From Paenibacillus terricola (GTDB lineage Bacteria; Bacillota; Bacilli; Paenibacillales; Paenibacillaceae), in the NCBI RefSeq assembly GCF_014779765.1, contig NZ_JACXZA010000006.1, forward strand, positions 248,001 through 312,000: DNA of 64,000 nt. Direction: 5' to 3'. Shown piece by piece: positions 25,829-34,052 of the stretch. Both the position numbers and the translations under genes were made by a program. The notes under the pieces were generated by a model that was not told the DNA's origin, searched no databases, and was given only the letters and a program-made list of their open reading frames with translations. Numbering within the stretch: the first letter of the stretch is position 1; every line of letters starts with the position of its first letter.

Positions 25829-26452
25829 CTACTCTCTCACTCTCGCTATAATTCGAGCAATCGATGAATCAGCTTGAATGCGCAGCGGCAGCGCAATAAT
25901 CTCGAACGAATCGATATCAAGCAGCTGATCGACATTGTTCAAGTTCTCTGCAATGAGAATTTGATGGCCGAACAGCAGCTTATGAACCGCATGCGGCGCT
26001 TTATCAGGCGAAGGCATGTCCATGCATACCATCGGCACTTTCTTGCGAACAAGCAGTTCCCCGAACGCCACCGTCAGCTCCGGATACTGTGTAAAATAAT
26101 CCGGCTGACCAAACCACTTGCCCCAGCCCGTATGGAGGACGACGATCTGACCCTCTTGAATCTGTGACTCGTATTGCTCCATGTAGTCAATCTCGTCCAA
26201 ACCGGACACATCCAAGAGACAAGCATCGCCGATGAAACGCTCGATCGGAATTTCATGAAGATACGTATGAATATCAAGCAAGTGCATCGGTCCGTCGATA
26301 TGCGTCCCCGCGTGCATATTGATCGTCAGCTGATGATTGTTGAACGCATCGACCGCATAGAAACGACTCTGCGCCAGCACGGTCTCGGAATCGCCTGGGA
26401 AAGGCGGCAATCCATTCTGAATCAGATGCGTCAAATCTATGATTCTACTCAT
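25829..26452 (-). CDS. Cyclase-family (kynurenine-formamidase-like) metal hydrolase
   Basis: 207 residues, cyclase/KynB family. The family metal motif HxGTHxDxPxH is present in the form HAGTHIDGPMH near residue 47, and DLTHLIQNGLPPFPG is the usual opening. Further conserved pieces are VVLHTGWGKW and CMDMPSPD. Members hydrolyse N-formylkynurenine, isatin or related amides and lactones; there are no tryptophan-degradation genes beside it, so the substrate is open. It lies 17 bp after the SMR-like gene and 2 bp before the lipoprotein gene. Confidence 0.9.
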   Translation of the reverse strand: MSRIIDLTHLIQNGLPPFPGDSETVLAQSRFYAVDAFNNHQLTINMHAGTHIDGPMHLLDIHTYLHEIPIERFIGDACLLDVSGLDEIDYMEQYESQIQEGQIVVLHTGWGKWFGQPDYFTQYPELTVAFGELLVRKKVPMVCMDMPSPDKAPHAVHKLLFGHQILIAENLNNVDQLLDIDSFEIIALPLRIQADSSIARIIARVRE

Positions 26453-26469
26453 CGTCTAGAAGCCCCTCT

Positions 26470-26814
26470 CTACTTCGCTATCAAATATACGCCGAACAAA
26501 ATAACAACGCAGCCGGCAATCTTCGTGAAGGGCAGCGTCTCATCAAATATAAACCATGCAGCGAGCAGTCCGAGCACATAGGCCATGCTCTGCATCGGAT
26601 AGGCGACGCTGAGCGGAAGCCGCGTCAGCACGGCGAACCAGAGCAGTGTCGCCACGCCATATAGCACAAGTCCGGACCAAATCGCGGGCGACTGCGCAAT
26701 TCGCAGCCAGTGAAGGCCGTCTGTGCGCTGCAGTCCCATTTTGAACAAAATCTGACCTGCCACGAGCAATAACACATTCCCAAATAGAAGCAAATAACTG
26801 ATCGTCTTGCTCAC
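26470..26814 (-). CDS. Small DMT/SMR-type membrane transporter (ArnE/F-like)
   Basis: 114 residues, four predicted helices, drug/metabolite transporter superfamily in the small (single EmrE/ArnE-like) form. Conserved segments include LLLVAGQILFKMG near the N-terminus and PLSVAYPMQSMAYVLGLLAAWFIFDE near residue 70 (quoted core SVAYPMQSMAYVLG). ArnE/ArnF relatives flip undecaprenyl-phosphate-sugars, and the neighbours here are a GT2 enzyme and a GT-C transferase, which favours that role. A 4-bp overlap with the DUF2304 gene implies a tight operon. Confidence 0.82.
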   Translation of the reverse strand: MSKTISYLLLFGNVLLLVAGQILFKMGLQRTDGLHWLRIAQSPAIWSGLVLYGVATLLWFAVLTRLPLSVAYPMQSMAYVLGLLAAWFIFDETLPFTKIAGCVVILFGVYLIAK

Positions 26815-27161
26815 CGTATACCACCCTCGCCTTCCCGATGCCGGCCCTTCATGATCGCAAGCTCCTGTGTCAGCCGCAGCACTTGACCCGTCAGCTTGGA
26901 GATAACGAGCGTCAGGTGAAGGATGAACGCAAAGCAGAATAACAGACCGAAGAGGAACAACAGCGCCGGCGCATATTTGACATCAAGCCACTCGGCGATC
27001 CTCTCTAGAAAATGCACATTAAACGATACGCCGAGCAGCAGAACGCCGAACAAAATCCACAGAAGCGAGTACTGCTCCTTAAGACGTTGTCGGCGAACAA
27101 GCTCAAGCACTGCAACAAGGAACAAAACCGAGAATACAATCGATATAACGTAAATGCTCAT
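26811..27161 (-). CDS. DUF2304 membrane protein
   Basis: 116 residues with three hydrophobic helices: residues 2-20, about 33-50 and 67-90. The opening pattern (VVISIV...LVRRQRLKEQYSLLWILFG) is characteristic of DUF2304, a family usually encoded next to polyprenyl-phosphate glycosyltransferases. It overlaps both neighbours by 4 bp. A role in assembling or coupling the lipid-sugar machinery is inferred only from this conserved context. Confidence 0.85.
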   Translation of the reverse strand: MSIYVISIVFSVLFLVAVLELVRRQRLKEQYSLLWILFGVLLLGVSFNVHFLERIAEWLDVKYAPALLFLFGLLFCFAFILHLTLVISKLTGQVLRLTQELAIMKGRHREGEGGIR

Positions 27162-27868
27162 CCGCTTGTCTTCACCCCGCGAACCCTCACGCGCGATGCG
27201 CTCATTAGGACGGACAATGTCACTTTCAGCATGTAATAAACCGACTTCAGCGGCGTAATAGACGAGCGTCCCGCCTCGCGGCTGCGCATCTCCACGGGCA
27301 CCTCGGCAAGACGGCAGCCTCTGCGCTTCAGGTATACGATTGATTCTACTTCCGGATAATCAGACGGATAGTAGTTGGCGTAAAGGGCAATCACCTTCCG
27401 GTTAGCGGCGCGGAAGCCGCTGGTCGTATCAGTAAAACGCTGCCTCGTCACGAAGCTGACAAGCTTCGAGAAGAATAGAATGCCTACTCGTCTTGTTGCT
27501 GACGAACGATACGCGGTCTGTTCCACATAACGCGAACCAATGACGAGGTCGCTGTACGGGATTGCCGCCAGCAATTTCGGCAAATCGGCTGCACGGTGCT
27601 GACCGTCTGCATCCATTTGAACAGCTGCATCATAACCATTCTGGTACGCATACAAGTAACCCGTCTGCATGCCGCCGCCGATCCCGACATTGAATGGCAT
27701 CGTGATCACCTCGGCGCCGGCGTCTCGTGCAATGGCTTCCGTCCGATCCTTCGAGCCATCGTTTACGACGACGATATCCACTTCCGGCGCATGCTCGCGA
27801 ATGTCGCCAATCACTTGCGCGATGCTTCCCTCTTCATTGTAGGCTGGGATAATAATGAGCGTTCTCAT
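27158..27868 (-). CDS. GT2 glycosyltransferase (polyprenyl-phosphate sugar synthase-like)
   Basis: 236-residue family 2 transferase of the DPM1 type without the C-terminal membrane helices. It begins TLIIIPAYNEEGSIAQVI, has VNDGSKDRT, the metal-binding DADGQH (DxD) near residue 90, and the acceptor segment DTTSGFRAANRKV. It should transfer a sugar from a nucleotide sugar to undecaprenyl phosphate on the inner membrane face. The start overlaps the GT-C stop by one base (TAATG). Confidence 0.92.
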   Translation of the reverse strand: MRTLIIIPAYNEEGSIAQVIGDIREHAPEVDIVVVNDGSKDRTEAIARDAGAEVITMPFNVGIGGGMQTGYLYAYQNGYDAAVQMDADGQHRAADLPKLLAAIPYSDLVIGSRYVEQTAYRSSATRRVGILFFSKLVSFVTRQRFTDTTSGFRAANRKVIALYANYYPSDYPEVESIVYLKRRGCRLAEVPVEMRSREAGRSSITPLKSVYYMLKVTLSVLMSASRVRVRGVKTSG

Positions 27869-29178
27869 TAAACAGTCTCCCCTTTATGCAGCGATTGCTG
27901 CCTCCCATTAGCTGCTTGCCGATTGCGAAGACGGCTGCTTACGAATGTATAGATCCGCTCGATCAGGAAAGCGGCGAACAACGTAATCAATACCATATTC
28001 GGATAACCATATCGCGAGAAAGCGACGAACGGCAGATAGATGGCTGTAAAATAAAGCAATGTCAGCAGCACGGGCAGTTGACGTTCGATCGGTCGGCGAA
28101 TCATCGCCCAGACCAGGCCAACTAGGCTGACGGTAACGAGCGCCTGTTGAATCCATTTCATCGCATCGCGGCCAATCGGCCAGACTGGGCGCCAGTAATA
28201 AGGATTCAAGTATAGCTCTGCCATTTTGCCAAGGGTAAACCAGTAGCTATATCGAAGCGGTTCATGTGTGAAGCCATACCGGATAATATCGAGTCCCTTA
28301 TGTATCGCAGTGCTGTCCGAGCCTTGGAATACCGTCTCAGGTGAATACTCTGGATGGGCCTCGAAGAAGCCGGCAGGCGGCATGGCACCGAGAATACGCG
28401 TCCCGAGCAGGAACGGACTGCCAGCCGAGTTCGTGAACAGAACAAATCGGTCGAACGTGATTAGATTGCGAATCCACCACGGGAGCAGCAGTACAATGTA
28501 TGCCCCTGCCATAACCGCGCCGAATTGCACCATTTGCTTGAACGTATATTTGCGCTTCAGCCACAGCAGTAAGAAGATGGCTGGATATAAGGAAGCATGC
28601 GGCTTGAAGTAGGCGGCCGCTGCCACAAGCACGCCGACTACGGCATACATCCCCCAACGTCTGCGTTCAATGGCAGCAATCGTGGCGCAGATGAGCAGCA
28701 GCACAATCGTCTTGAACGTCGTCTCTGTCAGAATCTCGCCAGATGAGAAGTAATCGGGCCAGTACAGCGCACTGATGACGCATGCAATGATAGCCGCACG
28801 CTGATTGAACATGTACCGGACGATGAAGAAGACTAGATAGATCGAAGCAGCTTGCTGCAAGCACTGAAATAGGCGGAAGGCGATCATGCCGCCGTCATGG
28901 CCGAACAGCCACATGAAACCAGACAGAATCAACACGATGCCTGGCATGATGAACAGTGTCGGGCTGGTACCGCTGTTATAGGCGAGAGTGCCCTGTTCGA
29001 GTAAGATTTGGGCGCTGCGAACATATTTCACATCGTCATTGTTTGGCTTCTGCAAATCCCCGAGTAGAAAATAATTGCCGTACGCAAGTACGATAATAGC
29101 CGAGATAAGCAGTACAGCGATTGCGATGCCATGAAGCGTCCTTCGCATGGCTATCGGCGTATCTTTGAGCGTAAACAC
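27868..29178 (-). CDS. GT-C fold membrane glycosyltransferase (GT39/ArnT-like)
   Basis: About 436 residues, eleven or so membrane helices, with large loops typical of GT-C enzymes that use polyprenyl-phosphate sugars on the outer membrane face. The segment GDLQKPNNDDVKYVRSAQIL after the first helix carries the acidic pair expected in the first extracytoplasmic loop. An open frame reaches ATG at 29331, but that lies within the predicted promoter. AGGAGG at 29193-29188 touches an ATG at 29187 (no spacing) and stands 9 nt before GTG at 29178, which I prefer. First gene of the operon. Confidence 0.82.
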   Translation of the reverse strand: MFTLKDTPIAMRRTLHGIAIAVLLISAIIVLAYGNYFLLGDLQKPNNDDVKYVRSAQILLEQGTLAYNSGTSPTLFIMPGIVLILSGFMWLFGHDGGMIAFRLFQCLQQAASIYLVFFIVRYMFNQRAAIIACVISALYWPDYFSSGEILTETTFKTIVLLLICATIAAIERRRWGMYAVVGVLVAAAAYFKPHASLYPAIFLLLWLKRKYTFKQMVQFGAVMAGAYIVLLLPWWIRNLITFDRFVLFTNSAGSPFLLGTRILGAMPPAGFFEAHPEYSPETVFQGSDSTAIHKGLDIIRYGFTHEPLRYSYWFTLGKMAELYLNPYYWRPVWPIGRDAMKWIQQALVTVSLVGLVWAMIRRPIERQLPVLLTLLYFTAIYLPFVAFSRYGYPNMVLITLFAAFLIERIYTFVSSRLRNRQAANGRQQSLHKGETV

Positions 29179-29295
29179 TTGAGGCATCCTCCTAAACTTC
29201 GTTTCATTGTTATCTTTTCCCAAAATATGCATCTGCACACACAGAATCCTGCGACGAGACTGCACAGACGGCATTTCCCCATCATACCAAGATAT

Positions 29296-29322
29296 GACGT
29301 TCCGGATAAGGGAAAAGTTCCC
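29296..29322 (-). promoter_or_regulatory. Candidate ECF-type promoter of the glycan operon
   Basis: Minus-strand GGGAAC (29322-29317), 17 bp, CGTC (29299-29296). The 13 bases AAAATAGGGAACT and the AACGTC at the -10 are shared with the promoter at 7037-7062 in front of the ECF sigma gene. Confidence 0.55.
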
Positions 29323-29397
29323 TATTTTCATATTTAATTTTCATTAAATAAAAGACATGCGTCTCGGTGTACACACGCATAAACAAGGTTGTTATCC

Positions 29398-29433
29398 ATA
29401 TCGTTATATCGTAATATTGCGATATAACGATAT
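29398..29433. promoter_or_regulatory. Perfect palindromic operator of the ArsR-type regulator
   Basis: ATATCGTTATATCG and its exact reverse complement CGATATAACGATAT flank an 8-bp centre (TAATATTG). It lies 52 bp upstream of the ArsR-family start, placing it over the likely promoter. Autoregulation is inferred. Confidence 0.8.
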
Positions 29434-29484
29434 CCGAAATGTAAGACGCAACATTCTACACTCCACTTGGAGGTGACAGCTGCT

Positions 29485-29778
29485 ATGGAACCGGATTTCC
29501 GGCAGTATTACGAGACGGCTGAGCTGCTCAAAGCGCTCGCACACCCAGTAAGATTATGTATTGTAAACGGACTGCTCGACAAAGGGCTTTGCAATGTATC
29601 TTACATGCAGCAATGCCTATCCCTCCCCCAGTCGACGATTTCGCAGCATCTTGCCAAGCTGCGTTCGGCAGGAATTATTGAAGCGGAACGCTCCGGACTT
29701 GAGGTCCACTACCGGATTAAAAACGAGAGGGTCAAGAAGCTGATTCAGGCTCTGGCTGTCCCATCGACAGAAGCCTAA
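29485..29778 (+). CDS. ArsR-family transcriptional repressor, probable sulfur/redox sensor
   Basis: 97 residues, winged helix-turn-helix with recognition region LSLPQSTISQHLAKLRSAGII near residue 45-65 (core STISQHLAKLR). Cysteines at 25, 36 and 44 lie in the first helices; there is no ELCVCDL metal motif, so a thiol-based sensor of the SqrR/BigR kind is more likely than a metal sensor. ATG at 29485 has GGAGGTG 9 nt upstream; the TTG at 29467 overlaps that site and is rejected. It is 67 bp ahead of the four-domain sulfur protein, and together with the palindrome forms a self-contained module. Confidence 0.88.
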   Translation: MEPDFRQYYETAELLKALAHPVRLCIVNGLLDKGLCNVSYMQQCLSLPQSTISQHLAKLRSAGIIEAERSGLEVHYRIKNERVKKLIQALAVPSTEA

Positions 29779-29845
29779 CGGTCAAGCGATTGAACAACCG
29801 CTTATCGAAAGAATATGCAAACATACCTACATCAGGAGGATCATC

Positions 29846-32419
29846 ATGTCCAAATCACAACGCGTTGTTATTGTTGGCGGCGTTGCAGGCGGCGCCTCGG
29901 CAGCCGCTCGGCTTCGACGACTGGATGAACACGCCGAAATTATTATGTTGGAGAAAGGCGAGCATATTTCGTTCGCCAACTGCGGTCTGCCTTATCATAT
30001 CGGCGGAACGATTCAAGATCGCGGCAAGCTGCTCGTACAGACGCCTCAAGCGATGCGTAAGCGGTTCGGCATTGACGTTCGTACCGAAAGCGAAGCAACG
30101 GCGATCAATACAACAAAGCATGAAGTGACCGTCCGTCAAGCAGACGGCTCGACCTACACGCTGAGCTATGATTCGCTCGTGTTGTCGCCAGGTGCGAAAC
30201 CTCGCCGCCCCGCAATCGAAGGGCTCGATAGCTGCCGAAGCGTCTACTCGCTCAGAAGTCTACGCGATATGGACCGAATCATGAGCCATCTAGATGAGAA
30301 TCCAACACAACGCGCGGTTGTCATCGGCGGCGGCTTCATAGGCGTGGAGACTGCCGAAAATCTCCGCGATCGCGGTATGAACGTTACGCTTGTGCAGTCC
30401 GGGCCGCATATCCTTGCGCCTTTTGACTCGGAGATGGCGGTGCTGCTTGAACAGGAAATGGAGCATCGCGGCGTCACGCTCGATTTGAACGTATCCGTCA
30501 AACGTATGCGCGAACAGGATAATGGCGAGATGGTGCTGACGCTTACAGACGGCACAGAACTTCGCGCAGGCATCGTGCTTCTCGCGACCGGCGTTAAGCC
30601 AGATACAAGCTTCCTCTCCGGAAGCGGCATTAGTCTTGGTGCGGACGGGCATATCATGGTCGATCATCAAATGCGCACGAACGTTGCGAATGTGTATGCC
30701 GTAGGCGATGCGGTCATGACGACTCATCGGATTACAGGCCAGCATACTGCGATTCCGCTCGCAGGTCCTGCGAACAAACAGGGCCGCATCGTGGCAGACG
30801 TTATTAGTGGACTGCCGACGACTTACAAAGGCACGCAAGGAACATCCATCGTCAAAGTATTCGAACTGACCGGCGCATCCACTGGCCTTCATGCACGCGA
30901 GCTCAATAGGCTTGGCATTCCGTTCCATGCCGTTCATCTGCATCCGCAGCCGCATGCATCCTATTATCCAGGCGGCTCGCCTATGTCGCTGAAGCTGTTG
31001 TTCCGTCAGGATGGCCGCGTGCTTGGCGCGCAGGCTGTCGGCTACAGCGGAGTTGATAAGCGGATCGACGTGATTGCAACGATTATTCGTCTCGGTGGCT
31101 CCGTATCGGATCTGACCGAGCTGGAGCTGGCATACGCGCCGCCGTATTCGTCGGCGAAGGATCCGGTTAACATGGCTGGCTATATGGCCGAAAATGTACT
31201 GAACGGCATGACCGACGTCTATCATACCGAACACCTTGCGGAGCGCGATACCGCATCGACGATGCTGATCGACGTGCGGACGCCGCTGGAATTCGGTAAC
31301 GGATCGATTCCTGGTGCGGTCAACATTCCGGTGGACGAGCTTCGCGATCGGCTAAGCGAGCTTGACGAGAGCAAGACGATATGGGTATTTTGCCAAGTTG
31401 GCCTGCGTGGTTATACGGCTTCACGAATTCTTGCGCAACGCGGCTTCCGCGTACGCAACCTGTCCGGTGGCTACAGGACGTATAAAGCGACGCTTTTTAA
31501 ACCTAAGAAGCCGGTTCAAACCGTTGCATCTGGCACACCTAACATCGGGGGCGGCACCAGCACCAGTGGAATCAACAAGCCTGACAGCAAGAGCAGCAGC
31601 CCAGCAGAGAAAGGTGCAGTGTTCAGCATGATCAACGGAACTTCGGCTGCGAAGCCGACAGGCACGACATCAACAGAGAAGTTGGATGCATGCGGGTTGT
31701 GCTGCCCAGGTCCGCTCATTCAAGTAAAAGAGCGCATCGATCGGCTCGCTGACAGCAGTACGCTCGAGGTTACCGCAACCGATCCTGGCTTCTATGAGGA
31801 CATTCGCGCATGGTGCGAAATGACCGGCAATGAGCTGCTGAATATTCAGAAGGAAGCCGGTACGATCCGCGCTTCGATTCGCAAAGGGCTGGCATCGGCT
31901 GCTGTTGATCTTGCTATGGCTAATACCGCCGCGGGTGTATCGGGTAACAAGGACGGAGCAACATTCATCGTCTTCGACGGCAGTCTCGATAAAGCCATCG
32001 CCTCCTTCATTCTCGCGAATGGCGCCGCTGCAGCAGGCAAGAAAGTAACGATGTTCTTCACCTTCTGGGGCTTGAACATGCTCCGTAAATCTTCCCCTCC
32101 ATCGGTGCATAAGACAGTCGTGGAGCGAATGTTCGGCTGGATGATGCCGCGCGGGTCGAAGAAGCTGCCGTTGTCCACCATGCAGATGATGGGCATTGGA
32201 CCGAAGATGATCCGCGCCGTTATGAAGAGCAAGAACATCGACTCGCTCGAGCAGCTAATGGAGTCGGCGATTCGCCAAGGCGTTGAGATCGTCGCTTGCT
32301 CGATGTCGATGGACGTCATGGGCATCAAACGCGAGGAATTGATCGACGGCATCTCGGTTGGCGGCGTCGGTTATTATCTTGGCCAAGCCAATAAGGCGGG
32401 CACGAACTTATTTATTTAA
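29846..32419 (+). CDS. CoA-disulfide reductase/rhodanese/TusA/DsrE-like four-domain fusion
   Basis: 857-residue cytosolic protein for handling persulfide sulfur. Domains in order: FAD/NAD(P)H disulfide reductase of the CoA-disulfide reductase type (1-450; GGVAGGASAAARLRR, active Cys in ISFANCGLPYH near 47, NAD site VIGGGFIGVE); rhodanese (about 465-550; DVRTPLEF, active loop CQVGLRG); TusA/SirA (about 610-685; CGLCCPGPLIQVKE with the CPGP Cys); DsrE2-like (about 695-857; ACSMSMDVMGI with its Cys). AGGAGG lies 6 nt before the ATG. Expected to reduce or relay sulfur between carriers; controlled by the adjacent ArsR protein. Confidence 0.93.
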   Translation: MSKSQRVVIVGGVAGGASAAARLRRLDEHAEIIMLEKGEHISFANCGLPYHIGGTIQDRGKLLVQTPQAMRKRFGIDVRTESEATAINTTKHEVTVRQADGSTYTLSYDSLVLSPGAKPRRPAIEGLDSCRSVYSLRSLRDMDRIMSHLDENPTQRAVVIGGGFIGVETAENLRDRGMNVTLVQSGPHILAPFDSEMAVLLEQEMEHRGVTLDLNVSVKRMREQDNGEMVLTLTDGTELRAGIVLLATGVKPDTSFLSGSGISLGADGHIMVDHQMRTNVANVYAVGDAVMTTHRITGQHTAIPLAGPANKQGRIVADVISGLPTTYKGTQGTSIVKVFELTGASTGLHARELNRLGIPFHAVHLHPQPHASYYPGGSPMSLKLLFRQDGRVLGAQAVGYSGVDKRIDVIATIIRLGGSVSDLTELELAYAPPYSSAKDPVNMAGYMAENVLNGMTDVYHTEHLAERDTASTMLIDVRTPLEFGNGSIPGAVNIPVDELRDRLSELDESKTIWVFCQVGLRGYTASRILAQRGFRVRNLSGGYRTYKATLFKPKKPVQTVASGTPNIGGGTSTSGINKPDSKSSSPAEKGAVFSMINGTSAAKPTGTTSTEKLDACGLCCPGPLIQVKERIDRLADSSTLEVTATDPGFYEDIRAWCEMTGNELLNIQKEAGTIRASIRKGLASAAVDLAMANTAAGVSGNKDGATFIVFDGSLDKAIASFILANGAAAAGKKVTMFFTFWGLNMLRKSSPPSVHKTVVERMFGWMMPRGSKKLPLSTMQMMGIGPKMIRAVMKSKNIDSLEQLMESAIRQGVEIVACSMSMDVMGIKREELIDGISVGGVGYYLGQANKAGTNLFI

Positions 32420-32446
32420 TGGTTACGATAAGAATGGTTTACCCTA

Positions 32447-32470
32447 GGAGCAGCCCTGCTGCTCCTTTTG
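32447..32470 (+). terminator. Terminator of the arsR-sulfur operon
   Basis: GGAGCAG pairs with CTGCTCC around a 5-nt loop, followed by TTTTGT. Confidence 0.85.
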
Positions 32471-32524
32471 TCGTTACTTCCGTAAATTGGATACGTGCTT
32501 TTGACCTATTTTGCTGTCACAGGC

Positions 32525-32550
32525 GCAACCCTTCACCGCGTATTGTCGTC
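32525..32550 (+). promoter_or_regulatory. Weak candidate ECF-type promoter
   Basis: GCAAC, 17 bp, CGTC, with CGTCTA as at the ECF sigma promoter, 53 bp before the lipoprotein start. It lacks the AAAATAGG extension of the other two sites, so it may be chance. Confidence 0.25.
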
Positions 32551-32602
32551 TATGTGCGTAAATAGCTTTTTATCTCGGCTTGTGAAAAAGGTGGTACGCA
32601 TA

Positions 32603-33913
32603 ATGAAAATGAAACGAGCATTCCGCACATCGCTGTTGTCGTTGACCATCGCCCTGTCTCTTATCGTATCGGCTTGCTCCAGTAATGGAGGCGCCGCTAA
32701 TTCCTCTACATCCGACTCCAACTCGCCAGGTACGGTGCAGACGACACCGTCCAATGGGCAGTCGGATGGCGCATCCAATGGAGATGGTTCGTCCAATTCC
32801 GCTGACGATGGCCAATCAGCAGCCCCATCCTCCCCGTCGGGCTCTTCCGACACGGGGAATGGTGCTTCGCCCAATACGGCTGCTACTCCTGTCTCCACAG
32901 CTGTTCCGATTACCGAGGTGACCGCCCTGCGGCTTGCCGACGCGAAGGCCGGCTGGATTGGCGGCAGCGGACAGATTGCTTACACAAAGGATGGCGGTTC
33001 GCATTGGCAGCTGCAGTATCGCGGCTCAGCTAAAGTCCGTCAGATTTTCGCGCTGAACGCATCCAAAGTATGGGCCGTTCTTGGCAGTGATGAGAGCAAG
33101 TCATGGCGCATTATCCGCTCGACTGATGGCGGCGCTCACTGGAAAGATGCTGGCACCGTTCCAAGCGGATCTTTCCTCCACTTCACGAGCGATAAAGTAG
33201 GTTTTGCCGGCAGGTATATGACGAAGGACGGCGGCGCGACTTGGTCGAAACTTTCCGTGCCAAACTCGCTCATCGGTGAGGTTTATTATCATGATGCGGC
33301 TAACGGTTGGGCTGTACAGTCGGCTAAAGGCAAATACAACTTCCTCCACACTTCAGACGGCGGTGCAACATGGAAGACAGTCATGACGCGCAAGAGCGAC
33401 GTTACGCCAACGGGCAGCGTGATTCGCTCCGCAGGCAAGAATGACGCTTGGATTGAGCTAATCGGCGACTCAGGCATGACGCAAACCTCTTATGCGTTGT
33501 TCCATACGACAGACGGCGGCGCGAACTGGTTGCCTGCCATTGTCCATAACACAGCTGGCGCAGGTCCTGCTCCTGGTTTCACGAATGAGGATACGAGCTA
33601 CTTCAGCGGCAATAGCGGCGGACCGGGCGAACTGTACGTTGTCAATTCTCAGACGGCCTTTATGGGCGGACGGTGCATGGCTTGCGACAATGCCAATTCG
33701 ATCATGGAGACGACCGATGGCGGCAAAAGCTGGGCGGTTCGCAAAACTGAATTCGCCGGCTACGGTCAGCAGTTGATTGCTGCAGCAGACGCCAAGCATG
33801 CATGGCTGATTACGAATGATTATTCTGCCGCTTCCGTTCTGTATACGACTGTTGATGGCGGCAAGAAATTCAACACGATTCATAAGTTTGCGAAGCCAAA
33901 GACGGCGCAGTAA
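32603..33913 (+). CDS. Lipoprotein with Ycf48/BNR-type beta-propeller repeats
   Basis: 436 residues. The signal peptide ends in lipobox VSAC near residue 25. A low-complexity Ser/Asn/Gly/Asp/Pro linker of about 75 residues follows, then repeated blades with the Asp-box-like pattern TKDGGSHWQLQ, STDGGAHWKDA, TKDGGATWSKL, TSDGGATWKTV, TTDGGANWLPA, TTDGGKSWAV, TVDGGKKF. The fold resembles Ycf48/sialidase-type propellers, without catalytic residues that I can identify, so it is more likely a binding or assembly protein on the cell surface. ATG at 32603 has AAAGGTGG 8 nt upstream; the longer frame from 32495 is not used. Confidence 0.85.
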   Translation: MKMKRAFRTSLLSLTIALSLIVSACSSNGGAANSSTSDSNSPGTVQTTPSNGQSDGASNGDGSSNSADDGQSAAPSSPSGSSDTGNGASPNTAATPVSTAVPITEVTALRLADAKAGWIGGSGQIAYTKDGGSHWQLQYRGSAKVRQIFALNASKVWAVLGSDESKSWRIIRSTDGGAHWKDAGTVPSGSFLHFTSDKVGFAGRYMTKDGGATWSKLSVPNSLIGEVYYHDAANGWAVQSAKGKYNFLHTSDGGATWKTVMTRKSDVTPTGSVIRSAGKNDAWIELIGDSGMTQTSYALFHTTDGGANWLPAIVHNTAGAGPAPGFTNEDTSYFSGNSGGPGELYVVNSQTAFMGGRCMACDNANSIMETTDGGKSWAVRKTEFAGYGQQLIAAADAKHAWLITNDYSAASVLYTTVDGGKKFNTIHKFAKPKTAQ

Positions 33914-33975
33914 ACGACGTATAACAGCCTATCAAGAGGTCCCATTGTACGGAGTGCAATGGAGAGGTAACAACA

Positions 33976-34026
33976 AAAAAAAACGTCCGCATGCGGCTCT
34001 TAGAGAGCCATATGCGGACGTTTTAT
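33976..34026. terminator. Bidirectional rho-independent terminator
   Basis: CGTCCGCAT pairs with ATGCGGACG, with inner GGCTCT/AGAGCC pairing. It has a run of A on the left (U tract for the minus strand) and TTTTATTTTT on the right, so it ends both the propeller lipoprotein and the convergent MFS gene. Confidence 0.92.
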
Positions 34027-34052
34027 TTTTTGTAAAACACATTACCCTATCT

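Noticed and set aside
30290-31234. 314-codon minus-strand frame inside the sulfur-protein gene
   Set aside because: Shadow of the flavin reductase domain; rich in Arg, His and Cys, no motif.
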